This document shows positions 1-11,999 of a DNA stretch of 64,000 nt, piece by piece. The notes below the pieces were generated by a model. That model saw only the letters and a program-made list of their open reading frames with translations, was not told the DNA's origin and made no database searches. The stretch covers positions 754,501 through 818,500 of the forward strand of contig JACEVL010000159.1 of the NCBI GenBank assembly GCA_020284085.1, in the 5' to 3' direction. The stretch comes from Aporrectodea caliginosa (taxonomy: Eukaryota; Annelida; Clitellata; Crassiclitellata; Lumbricidae). The stretch's first letter is position 1; every line of letters begins with the position of its first letter. Made by a program: the position numbers and the translations under genes.

Positions 1-800
1 GTCTGAAGACAATCGTAATCATGTCCTCGTTTTCTTTTTGTCTGAAGACAATCGTAACCATGCCTACATGTAAATTCACTTATTAGAAGACAATCGTAGC
101 CATGTCTACATCTTCTCTTTGTCTGAAGACAATCGTAATCATGTCCTCGTTTTCTTTTTGTCTGAAGACAATCGTAACTATATCTACGTTTCTCTTTGTC
201 TGAAGACAATCGTAACCTTGTCAACGTTTTCTCTTTGTCTGAAGACAAACGTAACCATAGGCTATCTACGATGTAAATTCACTTATTAGAAGACAATCGC
301 AGCCATGTCTACGTTTTCTCTTTGTCTGAAGACAATCGCAACCACGCCTACGTTTTCTCTTTGTCTGAAGACAATCGTAACCATATCTACGTTTTCTCTT
401 TGTCTGAAGACAATCGTAAACATGCCTACGTTTTCTCTTTGTCTGAAGACAATCGTAACCATATCTACGTTTTCTCTTTGTCTGAAGACAATCGTAACCT
501 TGTCAACGTTTTCTCTTTGTCTGAAGACAAACGTAACCATAGGCTATCTACGTTTTCTCTTTGTCTGAAGACAATCGTAACCATGTCTACGTTTTCTCTT
601 TGTCTGAAGACAATCGTAACCATATCTACGTTCTCTCTTCGTCTGAAGACAATCGTAACCATGTCTACGTTTTCTTTTTGCCTGAAGACAATCGTAACCA
701 TATCTACGTTCTCTCTTCGTCTGAAGAATATCGTAACCATGTCTACGTTTACTCTTTGTGTGAAGACAATCGTAACCATATTTTCGTGTAAATTCTTCTA
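1..800. repeat. 39-bp minisatellite array, cut by the window start
   Basis: About 20 imperfect tandem copies of a 39-bp unit built on the core TCTGAAGACAATCGTAACCA followed by a T-rich stretch. Some units are replaced by a shorter variant containing AATTCACTTATTAGAAGACA (around 68-95 and 270-299), and a similar variant closes the array near 785-805, suggesting higher-order structure. Because 39 is a multiple of 3, both strands give open frames with 13-residue periodicity; these are by-products of the repeat and are not genes. The array continues beyond the left edge. Confidence 0.93.
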
Positions 801-890
801 TTAGATTACTATACGACCAAAATAATTGATATAAATAAGTCAGTGACAGGCTGAGTGACTGTTATGCAGTGGAAAGCTGCAGCTACAACA

Positions 891-1288
891 CGTGCAAGTG
901 ATAGTATTGTGATCAGTTATTATGTGACGTGTGCTATGGGCAGGGGTCGAAGTGGAAAATAAGAGGTGCCGGTATGGATATAAGAACCATTCCCCTTCCC
1001 TACCGGTATGGATTTCTCGCCTGGAGAAGTACCGGTATGCTTTTAGTCGGCCAGGAGAGGTGCGGTATGGCATACCGTTTCATACCATCACACTTCAAGC
1101 AATGGCTATGGGTTTTTGTTACATTTGCCTAACAAACAGTAATAGTTTTAACTTCAGCAAACACGACCAACTTCGTTTTCCAATGTAGTTAGGCAAATGA
1201 AACAAAAAAAAACATATGAGTTGTCAAAAAAGCCAATAACATACGTCACATAATAAGTCTGATCACAATGCTATCTATCACTTGCACG
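891..1288. repeat. Inverted-repeat element (probable MITE)
   Basis: The arms at about 891-938 and 1235-1288 are reverse complements with small gaps, sharing CGTGCAAGTGATAG, ATTGTGATCAG and TTATTATGTGACGT. A nested inverted pair, TTGCCTAAC near 1123 and GTTAGGCAAATGA near 1187, lies inside. The interior at about 970-1080 repeats the palindrome-bearing word ACCGGTATG several times. No reading frame resembles a transposase. Family and target-site duplication were not resolved. Confidence 0.6.
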
Positions 1289-1800
1289 ATAGCAGTCGTG
1301 CTAACGGGAATTATAGGAGAATAATTAGACCAACTATACTAGAGTTACATTCAATAAATGTTTGCTTGGTTAGTGTTTCGACTTTTCACTACGGAGTTTC
1401 ATTAGAACTTAGAAATTACAAATTAATTTAAAATATTTTTATTTATACTAATCACTTATGATATCAGGTAACCAAAGGAATGAAGAGAATTGGAAGGTTA
1501 ATGATTTAATATTGTAAACTAACATGGAAAGTAGATTATTGCCTGGAATAAAGTCACGAAAACTACTGGGACAAATCCTAAAACTACTGGGGCAAACCCT
1601 AAAACTACTGGGGAGATTTTTTCCTAATAGTTATACAGTTAAATTATGCACTGGGTGGAGCACCTTCAATAGATTGGTGGATTGAGTCGATCTTCGCGAG
1701 CAAAGTCGATCAGATCAGCAAAGATTAGATAAGATTAACTTAGATTAACTTGATTTGGATCAGATCAGATTAAGCACTGGTCATTCTTTGTGTTCTGCAG
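1289..1800 (+). other. Non-coding stretch, intron upstream of the first visible exon
   Basis: AT-rich sequence without a convincing gene. A short triplet of AAAACTACTGGG words lies at about 1560-1615 and a degenerate AGATCAGATTA-rich tract at 1685-1775. It ends in the polypyrimidine tract and AG acceptor of the Ig2 exon at 1799-1800. Confidence 0.6.
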
Positions 1801-2070
1801 CACTTCCTGTCCTTGGCGAAGTGTCTCCGAGCTTCCTCATCCAGAAGATCGGTGAGACAGTCGACATCTTCTGCGAGGCAAACGGCAATCCGGATCCGAC
1901 ACTGACCTGGTACAAAGACGGACGCCAGATGACGCCGTCAGATCGCATATCCATCGGCCACAATCTGATTCAAGTGAGGAAGCTGGGTCCAGACGACGGA
2001 GGACTGTACAACTGCACATTTCGGAACATCATCGGACAGATATCGCACGCCATCCGATTAGTCATCGAAG
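1801..2070 (+). CDS. IGSF9-like exon: second Ig domain
   Basis: A single exon encodes a whole I-set Ig domain. The acceptor is TTCTGCAG ending at 1800 and the donor is GTGGGT from 2071; both junctions are phase 1, the usual symmetry for Ig modules. Hallmarks visible in order are the first cysteine in IFCEANG, the core tryptophan in LTWYKDG, and the DDGGLYNC motif with the second cysteine; the last carries an N-C-T glycosylation sequon. An open frame runs on past the donor into the intron (to 2174), but the Ig fold ends at the splice site. The part before 1801 in that frame is intronic and has no family likeness. Confidence 0.88.
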
Positions 2071-4620
2071 GTGGGTCGCTTCTCATCCGCTTTTTCATTT
2101 CCGGATTTTCCATTTCCTGTTTTCCATTTCCAGTTTGTCCAGTAGGCAACAAACGCATCGGAGCATTTATGTAACGCCTTATAAGACTATCTCAGAAGTG
2201 CTGCTTACGTGACTATTTTACTTGTCCAAATATATAAGAGTTTCCTATTGGCTCTTGACTTATACAGGCATGGTTCTCTAGAATATTACAAAAGGGGTGC
2301 GGGTAACGAAATGTATAGCTAGCTTTATAACGACATCGTCTTATTATTATCATGGCCAATTTCTGTCTTCCTAGTTTCTACAGCTTTATTTTGCAACGTT
2401 TAAAATTAATTCACCTGATTTTTTTATGGCGTTGTAACATGAGCTATTCCACATTTTGAAAAGTGATGTTCTGCGACAAGTAAACTTCCAATTTATAAGA
2501 GCATCTAGTCATCTGCTCCACAAATTATAGTGCTGCTGAAGAAACCTCTGAAAAAATGTAACGTGACACTATTATGTAGCAAATACGTAATAGTGTGTAT
2601 ATATTTATGTAGCGACACTATGCAATGACTACGTATCAGTCGATGGGTGAAACAATTGTACGAGAGGGACTTGGTCATGGTTCCTACATTAGCAAGTCCC
2701 TGGCGGCTGTTCTGAGGAGGGGACTCGAGCCGTATACTTCGAGTAGCAATTGAAGCGTTAAATCAGACGGCCTCCGCGTCACACATGGTTGCTCGAGGAA
2801 ATCGGGTTCAGCGAATGAAAACTAAAGGAGTGGCATTGACGGACATGACTGTCCACTCTGAAGCTAACTGCCTGCAACATCCAACTATTAGATCCCTATA
2901 TCAAACGTAGATGCTTCCGAGAAATCTCGATTTTTAAGACAGGCGTAAAGCATATCTCGCACCAGACACTGATGTAAAACGGCGATTGTCTAATGCGCGT
3001 GTTATATACATATAGCGTCATATAGTGAATAACGAATGTCTAATGTGTCGTTCATACTGAAAGTGAGCATCGACTGCCTAATGTGCTATTTAGGGACCTA
3101 CTTCGATAGTGAATTGCAGAAAAATCTCTAATGTTCCCGGTGTGCACCGAGAATGATCAACAGTATGTTACTTTCGTTTCTCACAAAGCAATTTGTGTGG
3201 CGATTGCAAGATGCCATGATTTCCATGAAACAACGTATGCCTTAACAGGAAGTTGAGGGGAAACGGACTACAAAGAAGTATAAAGTGAAGTTGTTTTAAA
3301 AGATCTAAGTCATTAGACAACTTAAAAGCTTTGTCATCCTGTGTCAGTGGCTGGGAATAGGCATCCTACAGTGGGAGGGGTAGTCTCTGGCGAGGAAACT
3401 TCCTATTATCGCGGGGGTGCGATTAGTAGCGGACAGGGAAATTACCCCTCTGGTTCGGACTATATGCATTTTCCCACAGTATTTTACTATGCTGCCTATA
3501 GGGCGTTCCAAATGGGTCACAGTACCTGCTATTGAAGGTGTATTTCCCGGTACATTTAACTCTTTCCACCGATGGTTCAAACTATCTTCCAGTAAAGCTA
3601 GATTTTCTCCAAACAATTCGCATATACTCATTGGCTTTTACCCCTCACGCTGCTGCCAGCTTGTTCCTACCAAAACGCCGCTTTTGAGCAATGTGCACAT
3701 GGTTCCACTACATTCGGTTTGCTTCATGGGTTAGCAAAATTAATGTTTCAGATTTTCTTATGATATGAAAATCTTTGAAGAGCTTAATTTTCTTGATTAA
3801 AAATGGAGTCTTGAACGTGGTTAAATTTGCAAAACATATGCATTAAGTGATTACTGCTATTAATCTTTCTGTATTTAATCCTATATATCTTTTACTGTCA
3901 CAGGAAACGGCTGGAATTCGTCGGGTAAGAATTGTTTTTCTTCAGTTTTATTTGAAAAATGTTCACGTTATTTTATTTTGCAAGTTATTTAATGCTGTAA
4001 TTTCATTTAATTTACAAGTTATTTATATGCAGTTATTTCATTTTTTAATATTGATGTGTTAAAAATGTTTTTATAGACTATTATTATAGCCTACCTTTAT
4101 GATGCAGGTCTATACTTTGTTGCTGGCAATTAACCATCACAAGATTCACAACTAAACATATATGCGCTTATTTTTATGTAGCATCATAAAACCTATTCAA
4201 ACTCACTTTAATAGAGATGAATGCGAATGCTTATAAAGAGAATCGCTACAGCCACACAAAAACTGCGCTAGTGAGACCTTCTGAATCGCCAGCGCTTTAT
4301 TAAATGAAAGTTCTCGAGAGCTGAGTTGTTGAGTCAGTTTCGTGGCTATAATTATGGTCGAAATTGAAAAGGGTCGATGGTAGAGGGCGAGTTAAGGCGG
4401 AAAATCACGGATATTGAAAGAAGAGATGGTGAAAGAAAGTCATCTGGTCAGACAGATAACCAGATATATAAGGCAGCTAACTAGATAAAGCAGATGACCA
4501 AAAAAGCAAATCCTCTTAGGCAATGAATTTTCAATTTCACTTTATGCGCTGAGACTCAAACGTTGGACTCTGAGCTTAAAGGAAGGCCAGAGTCCACAAA
4601 GAGCAGTCGAATCACGTGCG

Positions 4621-4633
4621 TTATATATATAGG

Positions 4634-4669
<36 letters not shown>
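4621..4669. repeat. (TA)n microsatellite
   Basis: An almost pure alternating TA run, interrupted once by GGCC, within the first intron of the receptor gene. Confidence 0.9.
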
Positions 4670-4670
<1 letters not shown>

Positions 4671-6132
4671 CATTATATACGTCAGCTACATTTCTTAAAA
4701 TGTAATTTCGTTTCCATTCAGTCGCGTTTTCCTGTGGCCAAGTCGATAGATTTTCAGTCCAAGTCGATAGATTTTCCGGCGAAGTCGATAGATTTTCGGG
4801 CCACTTCGAAGGTCTGTTTTTCATAAGCTGTTTGTGGTTCTTCTTAACTGATTTCATAGAAAGACGATTTTCTAGAGTCGTACGTGTGCCTGGATTATCT
4901 TAGTCAGTGTTTCAGACTTTCATCAAACAGAATCTCAGATTTACTTTGTTGCTGAAGAGCAGTGGGTCTGTGTTATTGTAATTATATATTCATTTGAAGC
5001 AGAGAAAAATGTAATAATTCATTATATGTAAAAAAAGTATGTTGTGGATGGTTCACTGCGAATGGTTGGACGAGAAGCATAGGGATGGAACGCAGCGCCT
5101 TATCCGCTTCCGTGAATAGTGTTACTGCCTACACAAGTGCACATGAACAGACGTTGTTTTATTTAGTCAACATCCGCAAAATAAGGGCTACAGAGCTGCG
5201 TCTTAGTCCAAATTAGTGTCGCAGCATTTCTAATGCAATAAACTGATTGAGTTATGCATTATTAAGACTGTCTGTCTGTCTCCGGTCCCCTGGTAACCGG
5301 ATTTTTGTCTCCAAGTGTCTGGACAACCAATCCCTTTGACTGTATGCAGCGCTCTTGACTAGACTGGTGTCCTGCGTTTAACTATTGAAGAGCGCTTTAA
5401 ACATTTCATAGTTTTAGTTTACGATAAAGATTTATTCCGTGTAGTAGGCGAGTCGTCGTATTCAATGCGTCCATGCTAAACTCTTGCCGTTTGTAACTTT
5501 TACTACATTTACATTACTATGCCTTAAAGTCTGTCTATAGAGGCTCTAAATGCGTGTTACCTTTATTTTTACCGTTACGTTACCTTGTACTTAAAACTTA
5601 GAGTTAACCTGTGTTAAGGACTAGGGCCTATTTTACAGTTCGGCAATAGAGGCATGTCAACAAGTGTATTACTTTCATCCTTACCTTTGCATTAACTTTC
5701 TTTACACTCGCTTGTAAGCAAGTGTGTTATTTTCACTTTTTACCTTTACATTACTTCATTATTATACTGCCGTCGTTCCTCGTCCTCGATGCAGCGCAGT
5801 AAAGGAACCCTGAACATGATATCAAATCTAACAAACTCTGGATGTGAATCTGTTGGTTGGCCTCTACAAGCCTGCGGGAGTTCGACACTAAATACTTTAC
5901 TAGATTATGTGAATGCAATGGTTAAGTTGCTCATCCAGAGGAGATGCAAATAAACCCAAGCCTATCTGTCGAATCTATCGTCAATGCTCGCTCTTCGAAG
6001 AAAAGAAATGCGTGAAATGCGATCTGTATCGTGTACATCATTGTTAGAAACAGTTTAATTGTAATAAGAATTTGCTAATGAGCTTCTCATTTTGGATGTC
6101 GAACCTCATAGTTCAGATGCCGGATCTCAAGT

Positions 6133-6312
<180 letters not shown>

Positions 6313-6639
6313 TTCGTTTATTTGCAATAACAGAATGACACAGACTGACACAGACGCATTGCTGCTTACAAGTAACGAGTAGTTTCAACTTGGAGGTGCC
6401 GGATCTCAACGTAGAGGTGCCAGATCTCAACTTAGAGGTGCCAGATCTCAACTTAGAGGTGTCGGATTAAGATCAGGTGATGTCCGGTTGAATTTAACAA
6501 CGACACCTTTGCATTGTTGCTCGTTGAGGAACTTTTGTACCAAGCGAATTATAACACCGTTTATTTTGTCTTGAAGCAGGAAATACAAATTATGTTTACA
6601 ATAAAAGTTACCGTATACAGAGTGAATTTGCTTCTATAG

Positions 6640-6927
6640 GGAACGTCTATATCTTGGTTCCTCCGGTGAATACAACTGCCTTCCAGGGCAGCCGTGTGAA
6701 GCTGAACTGTCTGGCGGAGGGGTACCCGAACAACATCACATATCAATGGTTTCATGACGACGGAGACGTTCACAACAGTCCTGGACTGATGACGCGGGCC
6801 GGCATCTTTGCCGACGGAAGCTTCGTCATAACGAGTGTCGTCAGGGAAGACATCGGATGGTATCGTTGCCAGCCGAGCAATGGCGTCGGAACACCACCGG
6901 AAGCGCAGGCCTTCCTCAACGTCACCT
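6640..6927 (+). CDS. IGSF9-like exon: third Ig domain
   Basis: The acceptor is CTTCTATAG ending at 6639 and the donor is GTGAGT from 6928; both junctions are phase 1, and the first codon GGG is completed with the last base of the Ig2 exon. The Ig hallmarks are LNCLAEG, YQWFHDD and EDIGWYRC. The residues around the tryptophan (PNNITYQW) and the end (SNGVGTPPEAQAFLNV) closely follow the pattern of Ig3 in IGSF9 proteins, which is one of the strongest clues to family identity. Sequons such as NNIT and NTT suggest N-glycosylation of the ectodomain. Confidence 0.9.
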
Positions 6928-7069
6928 GTGAGTCAGACGATGATGACGTCACTGTTACGTAATTTGCTCGATACGATTTTATGCTTTAGATAATTTTATC
7001 GTCATCTTCAGCGTCCAAAGTAGTGAAGTAGAGGCAGCAGTCTTTTTACTGGACTCTCGTAGTTTCAAG

Positions 7070-7298
7070 TAGTGGCGTATAAGCCTCCCCACCTGGAATG
7101 GGAGAACAAACCCCCCCCCCCCCCCCCCCACTCTGGGCCGACTTATTTATAAGAGACTTAGAAGTAGCTCAGAACTGTAAATTAATACACAGAAATCAAC
7201 AACAACCCATTTTATGTCCAAAAACGTTGAACCACACTTCTGACACCCATGTGAGACCGTTCTCCCCCCCCCATTCCTCCAACTGGTAGACGCCACTG
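7070..7298. mobile_element. Short hAT-like MITE in the Ig3-Ig4 intron
   Basis: The left end TAGTGGCGTA and the right end, read in reverse as CAGTGGCGTCTA, are imperfect terminal inverted repeats. Flanks GTTTCAAG (7062-7069) and GCTTCAAG (7299-7306) match at 7 of 8 positions, fitting the 8-bp target duplication of hAT elements. The inside is non-coding and holds two poly-C runs, at about 7110-7130 and 7263-7272. The 229-bp size marks it as non-autonomous. Confidence 0.65.
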
Positions 7299-7489
7299 GC
7301 TTCAAGAGCTTTCGCAAACTTTCATTAGGCTACACAGCATTTGTCAGTATTAAGTAGAGGCTTTTCAAACTTCCAGTACAGTGTCGTAAATTTTCTGTGT
7401 GAATGAATTTTGCAACGGGTGGCGTTGTTCAACGGACTTATCCGTCCCTTTGTTACTGACGGAAGTCGTGTCTTTGTGGCTTGTGACAG

Positions 7490-7774
7490 ATCTTCCGCGC
7501 GTCTTGTCGGTGCCCGTCCGGACTTACCTACCGCGGGGCATGATGGGGAAGATGGAGTGCCCGACGGAAGCCAACCCTCCGGTGTCCCTTATCCTGTGGG
7601 CGAAGAACGAACGCATCATCGACCTGACCCAGATGACGAGGTTGAAGGCAAACAAAGAGGGTGCACTCGTGATAAAGACTGTGATAACGACGGATGAAGG
7701 AACGTATACTTGCACCCCCTACTCGCCGCTTGGCTTTGGTCAGGTCTCTACCCCGATCCAGGTACTCGTCAGAG
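7490..7774 (+). CDS. IGSF9-like exon: fourth Ig domain
   Basis: The acceptor is GTGACAG ending at 7489 and the donor is GTACGT from 7775; both junctions are phase 1. The codon made across the preceding junction is TAT, giving a start of YLPRVLSVPV, close to the opening of Ig4 in vertebrate IGSF9. The Ig hallmarks are MECPTEANPP, LILWAKN and DEGTYTCTPYSPLG; the last is a characteristic IGSF9-type F-G region. The open frame continues beyond the donor, but that part loses similarity. Confidence 0.9.
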
Positions 7775-8102
7775 GTACGTCTCAGATGGAAAATACCCTA
7801 ACCATTGTACCCAATCAGTTTCATATAACGCTTTTATTTAATCTTGTTTCATCAGTTATAAAAGAACAAGAAGACAATTGGAAAACATCATTTAGAAAAG
7901 GAATTATTTATGGAGAAAATGAGGAATCTATAATAAAAGCAATTAGGAAATATTACACAACAGATAAATTATTCTAAGAAGGCAATTAGAAAATATTGGC
8001 CTACAACAAAATTAGAAAACATCGCAGGCCTACATTACACCCTGATCCCGAATCCTGTCTCCATGCAGATAGTCTTTTGAATGTGGCGTATCTCTCTTCC
8101 AG

Positions 8103-8218
8103 ATCCACCGTATTTTTCCATCAGACCGCTTCCGATCTACCAGAGCCAGATGGGGGAATCTATAACCATGTCGTGTTCGGCTGAGGGTGATCCAAGGCCG
8201 ACGCTGTCCTGGAAAAAA
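8103..8218 (+). CDS. IGSF9-like exon: first half of fifth Ig domain
   Basis: The acceptor is CTCTTCCAG ending at 8102 and the donor is GTGAGC from 8219. It enters in phase 1 and leaves in phase 0. It reads DPPYFSIRPLP, then MSCSAEGDPRP with the first cysteine and LSWKK with the core tryptophan. The DPPYF start is typical of Ig5 in turtle/IGSF9. The domain is completed only by the exon at 9623, so an intron splits the Ig fold just after the C strand. Confidence 0.88.
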
Positions 8219-8309
8219 GTGAGCTTCATCTCACGTTGAGAGATCTGTTGATCGCTAAATGAAGTCGCTATATATATATGTTACACTGTGGACTGCAACT
8301 TTATCGTTA

Positions 8310-8500
8310 TCTAATCTAATCTAATCAAATCGAGATCTAGTCTTGTTTAGTCTAATCTAATCTAATTTTGTCTTGTCATGTCTTATCTTATAAGAGATTT
8401 TCTTATTAGAGATTATCATCTGCTTCATCTCACCTTAGACCTCTATTTAATCTTATGGACTATAATCTGACTGACTTAATCTCAGCTAGGCCTAAATGCT
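8310..8500. repeat. Degenerate TCTAA-rich low-complexity tract
   Basis: Repeated words of the type TCTAATCTAATC and TTATCTTAT in the Ig5 intron. Similar degenerate AGATCAGAT tracts occur at 1685-1775 and 13160-13545. No coding signal is seen. Confidence 0.6.
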
Positions 8501-9622
8501 TTTGAGTTATATGTAGGCCACGTACACTTAGTGGAAAAAGTGGAAAAAGCGATTCCCTAGAGAACTTCATATAACTTTGCATTCAGAATTAACAACAAGC
8601 AATTTTTTAAACAGATATGGAAAACAACGAATAAAACTGTTGTGTTTGACGCATTAAGCTATAATTATTTGTGGTGAAAATGTTCTAATCCGGCTTCAAA
8701 GCAGACGATAAGGCGCTTCTGCCGCTGACTTATTGAAGCGTCAGTTGTATGCGAAGATCAATTATTCATTCCACTCGTCTCTGAACGGCTGGTGTCGCTC
8801 ACTGACATTACGATGTATTGTTCGACAGACTTTTTCTTGCATCATTCTCCAGATGTTTTAGTCCACACGATTTAGGTCTGGGTCTTTTTGATGCAAAAGT
8901 AGACCCATATTAGGCCTATAGGATGTATGAAATGAAGAGTTTCCTTCGCCAGCAGTTCGATGGTTTCACGAGATCGATGTACCGAAGCAAGCATCCTGGC
9001 GTAATACTCTGGCACTTCTCGCGTATCTGGTTCGAGCACCTCCATTAACACGACATTCTGGTAGTAGGCCTACACGTCATTAAGCCTATTTTTGACACCA
9101 GATTCTACGAAGTATATCCCTGTTAAGCCAAGTGTAGACATACCCACTCTAACTATTACCTATTGATTGAAAAGTTGAGCAAGTGCGAAGTAAATGATTT
9201 TCAGGTAGGCGGACCGAAGACCTATGTTCTTCCTGCTAGTTCTGACGGCAGCATACAAACGACAAGTTTTGACTATTCGATAGTGTATAAATGATAGTGG
9301 AAGTTTTTAATGGTTGAACCAAATGAAGTGGACTGGATGGGCAGGATAATATGTTAACAAAGGCCTTGAGCGCTGAGATCTTGCCTGCCTCTTGGCCTCC
9401 GTTAGTTCGGTAGTCTTACAACTTTGGAAACATTTTAATCTAAATTTCTAAAGTCTTTCTTGACAATTTCATTACTGAACGCTGAGAAATGCCCAGTTCC
9501 CGAGCAACTTCTCTCTGTGTGAGATGAGTTTACGGTTTGTCCGTGTAACTCCAAAAATCTTGAACGTTTTCGATGTTAACTCACTATTGTTGAAGGCAAT
9601 ACTTTGAAGCTGATGTCTGTAG

Positions 9623-9776
9623 GTTGAAGGTGCCTTTCCGCCCATTGCAAAGACGCAGAAAGATGGCGGCAACTTGACGATACGTGAACTCCGAAAAGAA
9701 GATCACGGATTGTACGAGTGCATAGCAACTAATGTCGTCGCGAACGCCATTGCTACGTCATTGCTCATCATTGAAC
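9623..9776 (+). CDS. IGSF9-like exon: second half of fifth Ig domain
   Basis: The acceptor chosen is GATGTCTGTAG ending at 9622. It is in phase 0 with the previous exon and restores the expected loop length between the tryptophan and the E strand. A second AG at 9658 would also be in frame but would remove 12 residues (VEGAFPPIAKTQ). The exon continues with NLTIRELRKEDHGLYEC and ends ATSLLIIE before the donor GTTAGT at 9777, phase 1. The KEDHG.YEC.ATN pattern matches Ig5 of IGSF9 proteins. Confidence 0.87.
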
Positions 9777-9797
9777 GTTAGTTCAATCCTCTACAAC

Positions 9798-10132
9798 ATG
9801 TATGTATGTGTACGTGTGTATATGCGTGTTGTATGCATGCATGTATGTATGTCTGTATGCATGCATGTATGTATATAAATGATCAAATGTATGAATGTAT
9901 GTGTGTATGTATGTATGTATGTATGTATGTATGTATGTATGTATGTATGTATGTATGTATGTATGTATGTATGTATGTATGTGTATGTATGTATGTATGT
10001 ATGTATGTATGTATGTATGTATGTATGTATGTATGTATGTATGTATGTATGTATGTATGTATGTCTGTATGTATGTATGTATGTATGTATGTCTGTATGC
10101 ATATGTATGTATGTATGTATGTATGCATGTAA
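9798..10132. repeat. (TATG)n microsatellite, about 330 bp
   Basis: A long tetranucleotide tract with scattered TGTG and TCTG variants, starting about 20 bp after the splice donor at 9777. Open frames on both strands translate to repeating M-Y-V-C or H-T-Y-I and are artefacts. A shorter related CATA/TGCA tract lies at about 10755-10850. Confidence 0.97.
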
Positions 10133-10970
10133 GTTTCATCTAAGTGCCCATGGAAATGCTGGCATTGACATGGGCATCTAAGATGTGACCTGTATACGAG
10201 TACCATATGGGAATATGGGTTCTAGATGGGTCCGTGTTGGCATGCTGGCAGTGGATGATGACGCTTAAGTTCCTTTAAGTTCCACTCAAAAGCGCTTCAT
10301 AGCGAACGTGACTACTTGATCTAAACAAGTGACCTGAACTACGACGTGTTAGCATTTTCAAGCAATCGACGTCATTTTAATAATTATTACCTTGCAATAC
10401 ATGTACGTCAATATTGTGGCTACTGCAATACTTCATATCCACTGATGCATATAGGGTCCATGGTTCCTCTCTTTTGCGTCTGGGGAAGTGGTTTAGGCAG
10501 AGTCGCCCTGGGCAGAGTCGCCCTGTTCATCCATTTTTGCACACGTGCTCCCTGTTCTTTGCAATGGCTTTGTAAACTCAGTTGGGGGTTCGATCCTCGT
10601 TCTCAATATCCTTTCAATCCCTGCTTTAAATCCCCGATTGCCTCGTGTTCCTAGCAATATCGGTGGTTGGTTCCATTACCTCACAATCTGTTGCATTACC
10701 ATACCTTTCAATACCTTAAATGTCTTAAATTATGAATTTCCAGGTACACTTATAAATACATACATGCATGCGTACATGCATGCATACATGTATACGTACA
10801 TACTAGGTACATACATGCATACGCACATACCTCGTATACACATGCAAACAAGCACACATTAAAATAAACAAACCCACGCATAGACCCTTTATATGACATT
10901 GTATACATAAAGGCATATAGTATACAGATATCTGAATGTGTTTCCTGTGCTTGTGAATGCGTTTCCATAG

Positions 10971-11082
10971 ATACGACTCCTCATGCTCCATACAACGTCT
11001 CAGTCGACACAGACCGCATTTCAGCGACCGTTTCGTGGCTTCCGGCCTACGACGGCGGACATCCGCAACACTACGTCCTCTG
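10971..11082 (+). CDS. IGSF9-like exon: first half of FN3 domain 1
   Basis: The acceptor is TTTCCATAG ending at 10970 and the donor is GTGTGT from 11083. It enters in phase 1 and leaves in phase 2. It encodes [12 protein letters not shown], then [19 protein letters not shown]. The P-x-x-P start and the SW.P.YDGG block are classic for the first FN3 of turtle/IGSF9. The final TG joins the first G of the next exon to form a tryptophan codon. The donor adjoins a CTGT/CT microsatellite. Confidence 0.87.
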
Positions 11083-11167
11083 GTGTGTTTCTCTGTCTGT
11101 CTCTGTCTGTCTGTCTGTCTGTGTCTGTGTCTGTGTGTCTCTGTGTCAGTGTGTGTGTGTGTGTGTC

Positions 11168-11222
<55 letters not shown>

Positions 11223-11263
11223 GTCTGTCTGTCTCTGTCTCTGTCTCTGTCTCTGTCTCTGTG

Positions 11264-11351
<88 letters not shown>
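11083..11351. repeat. (CTGT)n / (CT)n compound microsatellite
   Basis: A pyrimidine-rich tract changing from CTGT and CTGTGT units to an approximately 80-bp pure CT run, beginning directly at the splice donor of the FN3-1 exon. Arg/Glu-rich frames on the minus strand and Ser/Leu-rich frames on the plus strand across it are repeat artefacts. Confidence 0.96.
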
Positions 11352-11354
<3 letters not shown>

Positions 11355-11817
11355 GTACAGCATGCATCTGATCACTAATATATCGTAGGTTTATTATCGA
11401 ATGGTATTGTGTGTATTTTGGTATCGTTAAGTACAGATGTATAATTGTACATACATGTATTGTGGTTGGCTATGCTATGGTATATGTTGTGGTATGGTAT
11501 TGTATGGCATGCCTTGCTATGGTATATGCTGTACTGTAGTTATGATATCCTAGTGTCGTGTAATAATACATTTGATGATGTTCTGGGATGTTTTATCTCA
11601 TGTGATATAGCAGTAGGTGATGTCATGTTATCCTTATTCATGTGATGTTGTTAAGTATACAGTGCACTATACACATATTATATATATTAAGTCTCATGCA
11701 ATTTTATGTGATGTTACTTCATATGGTGTTATGTAACGTTGTCTCTCATTTGATGCTTTGTAATGCTGTATATCGTCAGATATTGTGTTAAGTTTTCTTA
11801 CATGATGCTGTACGTAG

Positions 11818-11999
11818 GTTTAAGCTGCTCAAAGTGGGCGTCAAAGACATCTGGCAGACAATGCGAATTCTTCCAGACGATGCAACGTCTGTGACGATCT
11901 ACAAACTCCAGCCGAGTACTCTCTACCAGTTCATGGTGCTTTCTCGAAATCGTCTCGGGGACGGACTGTTCAGCAAACCAGTCACGATCGCAACGAAAG
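11818..11999 (+). CDS. IGSF9-like exon: second half of FN3 domain 1
   Basis: The acceptor is TGTACGTAG ending at 11817 and the donor is GTAGGC from 12000. It enters in phase 2 and leaves in phase 1. It encodes FKLLKVGVKDIW, then the FN3 E-F-G segment with L-P-S-T-LYQFMVLSRNRLG and SKPVTI. The YQF.V...N.LG signature defines the FN3 fold. Only one entry phase is open; the others hit an early TAA. Confidence 0.87.

Noticed and set aside
1..800. CRISPR array
   Set aside because: Repeats are contiguous 39-bp units without unique spacers, and the genome is eukaryotic.
9783..10206. Frames with repeated His-Thr-Tyr-Ile or Met-Tyr-Val-Cys
   Set aside because: Translations of the TATG microsatellite.
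10803..11388. Arg/Glu-rich minus-strand and Ser/Leu-rich plus-strand proteins
   Set aside because: They are translations of the CTGT/CT microsatellite and its flanks.
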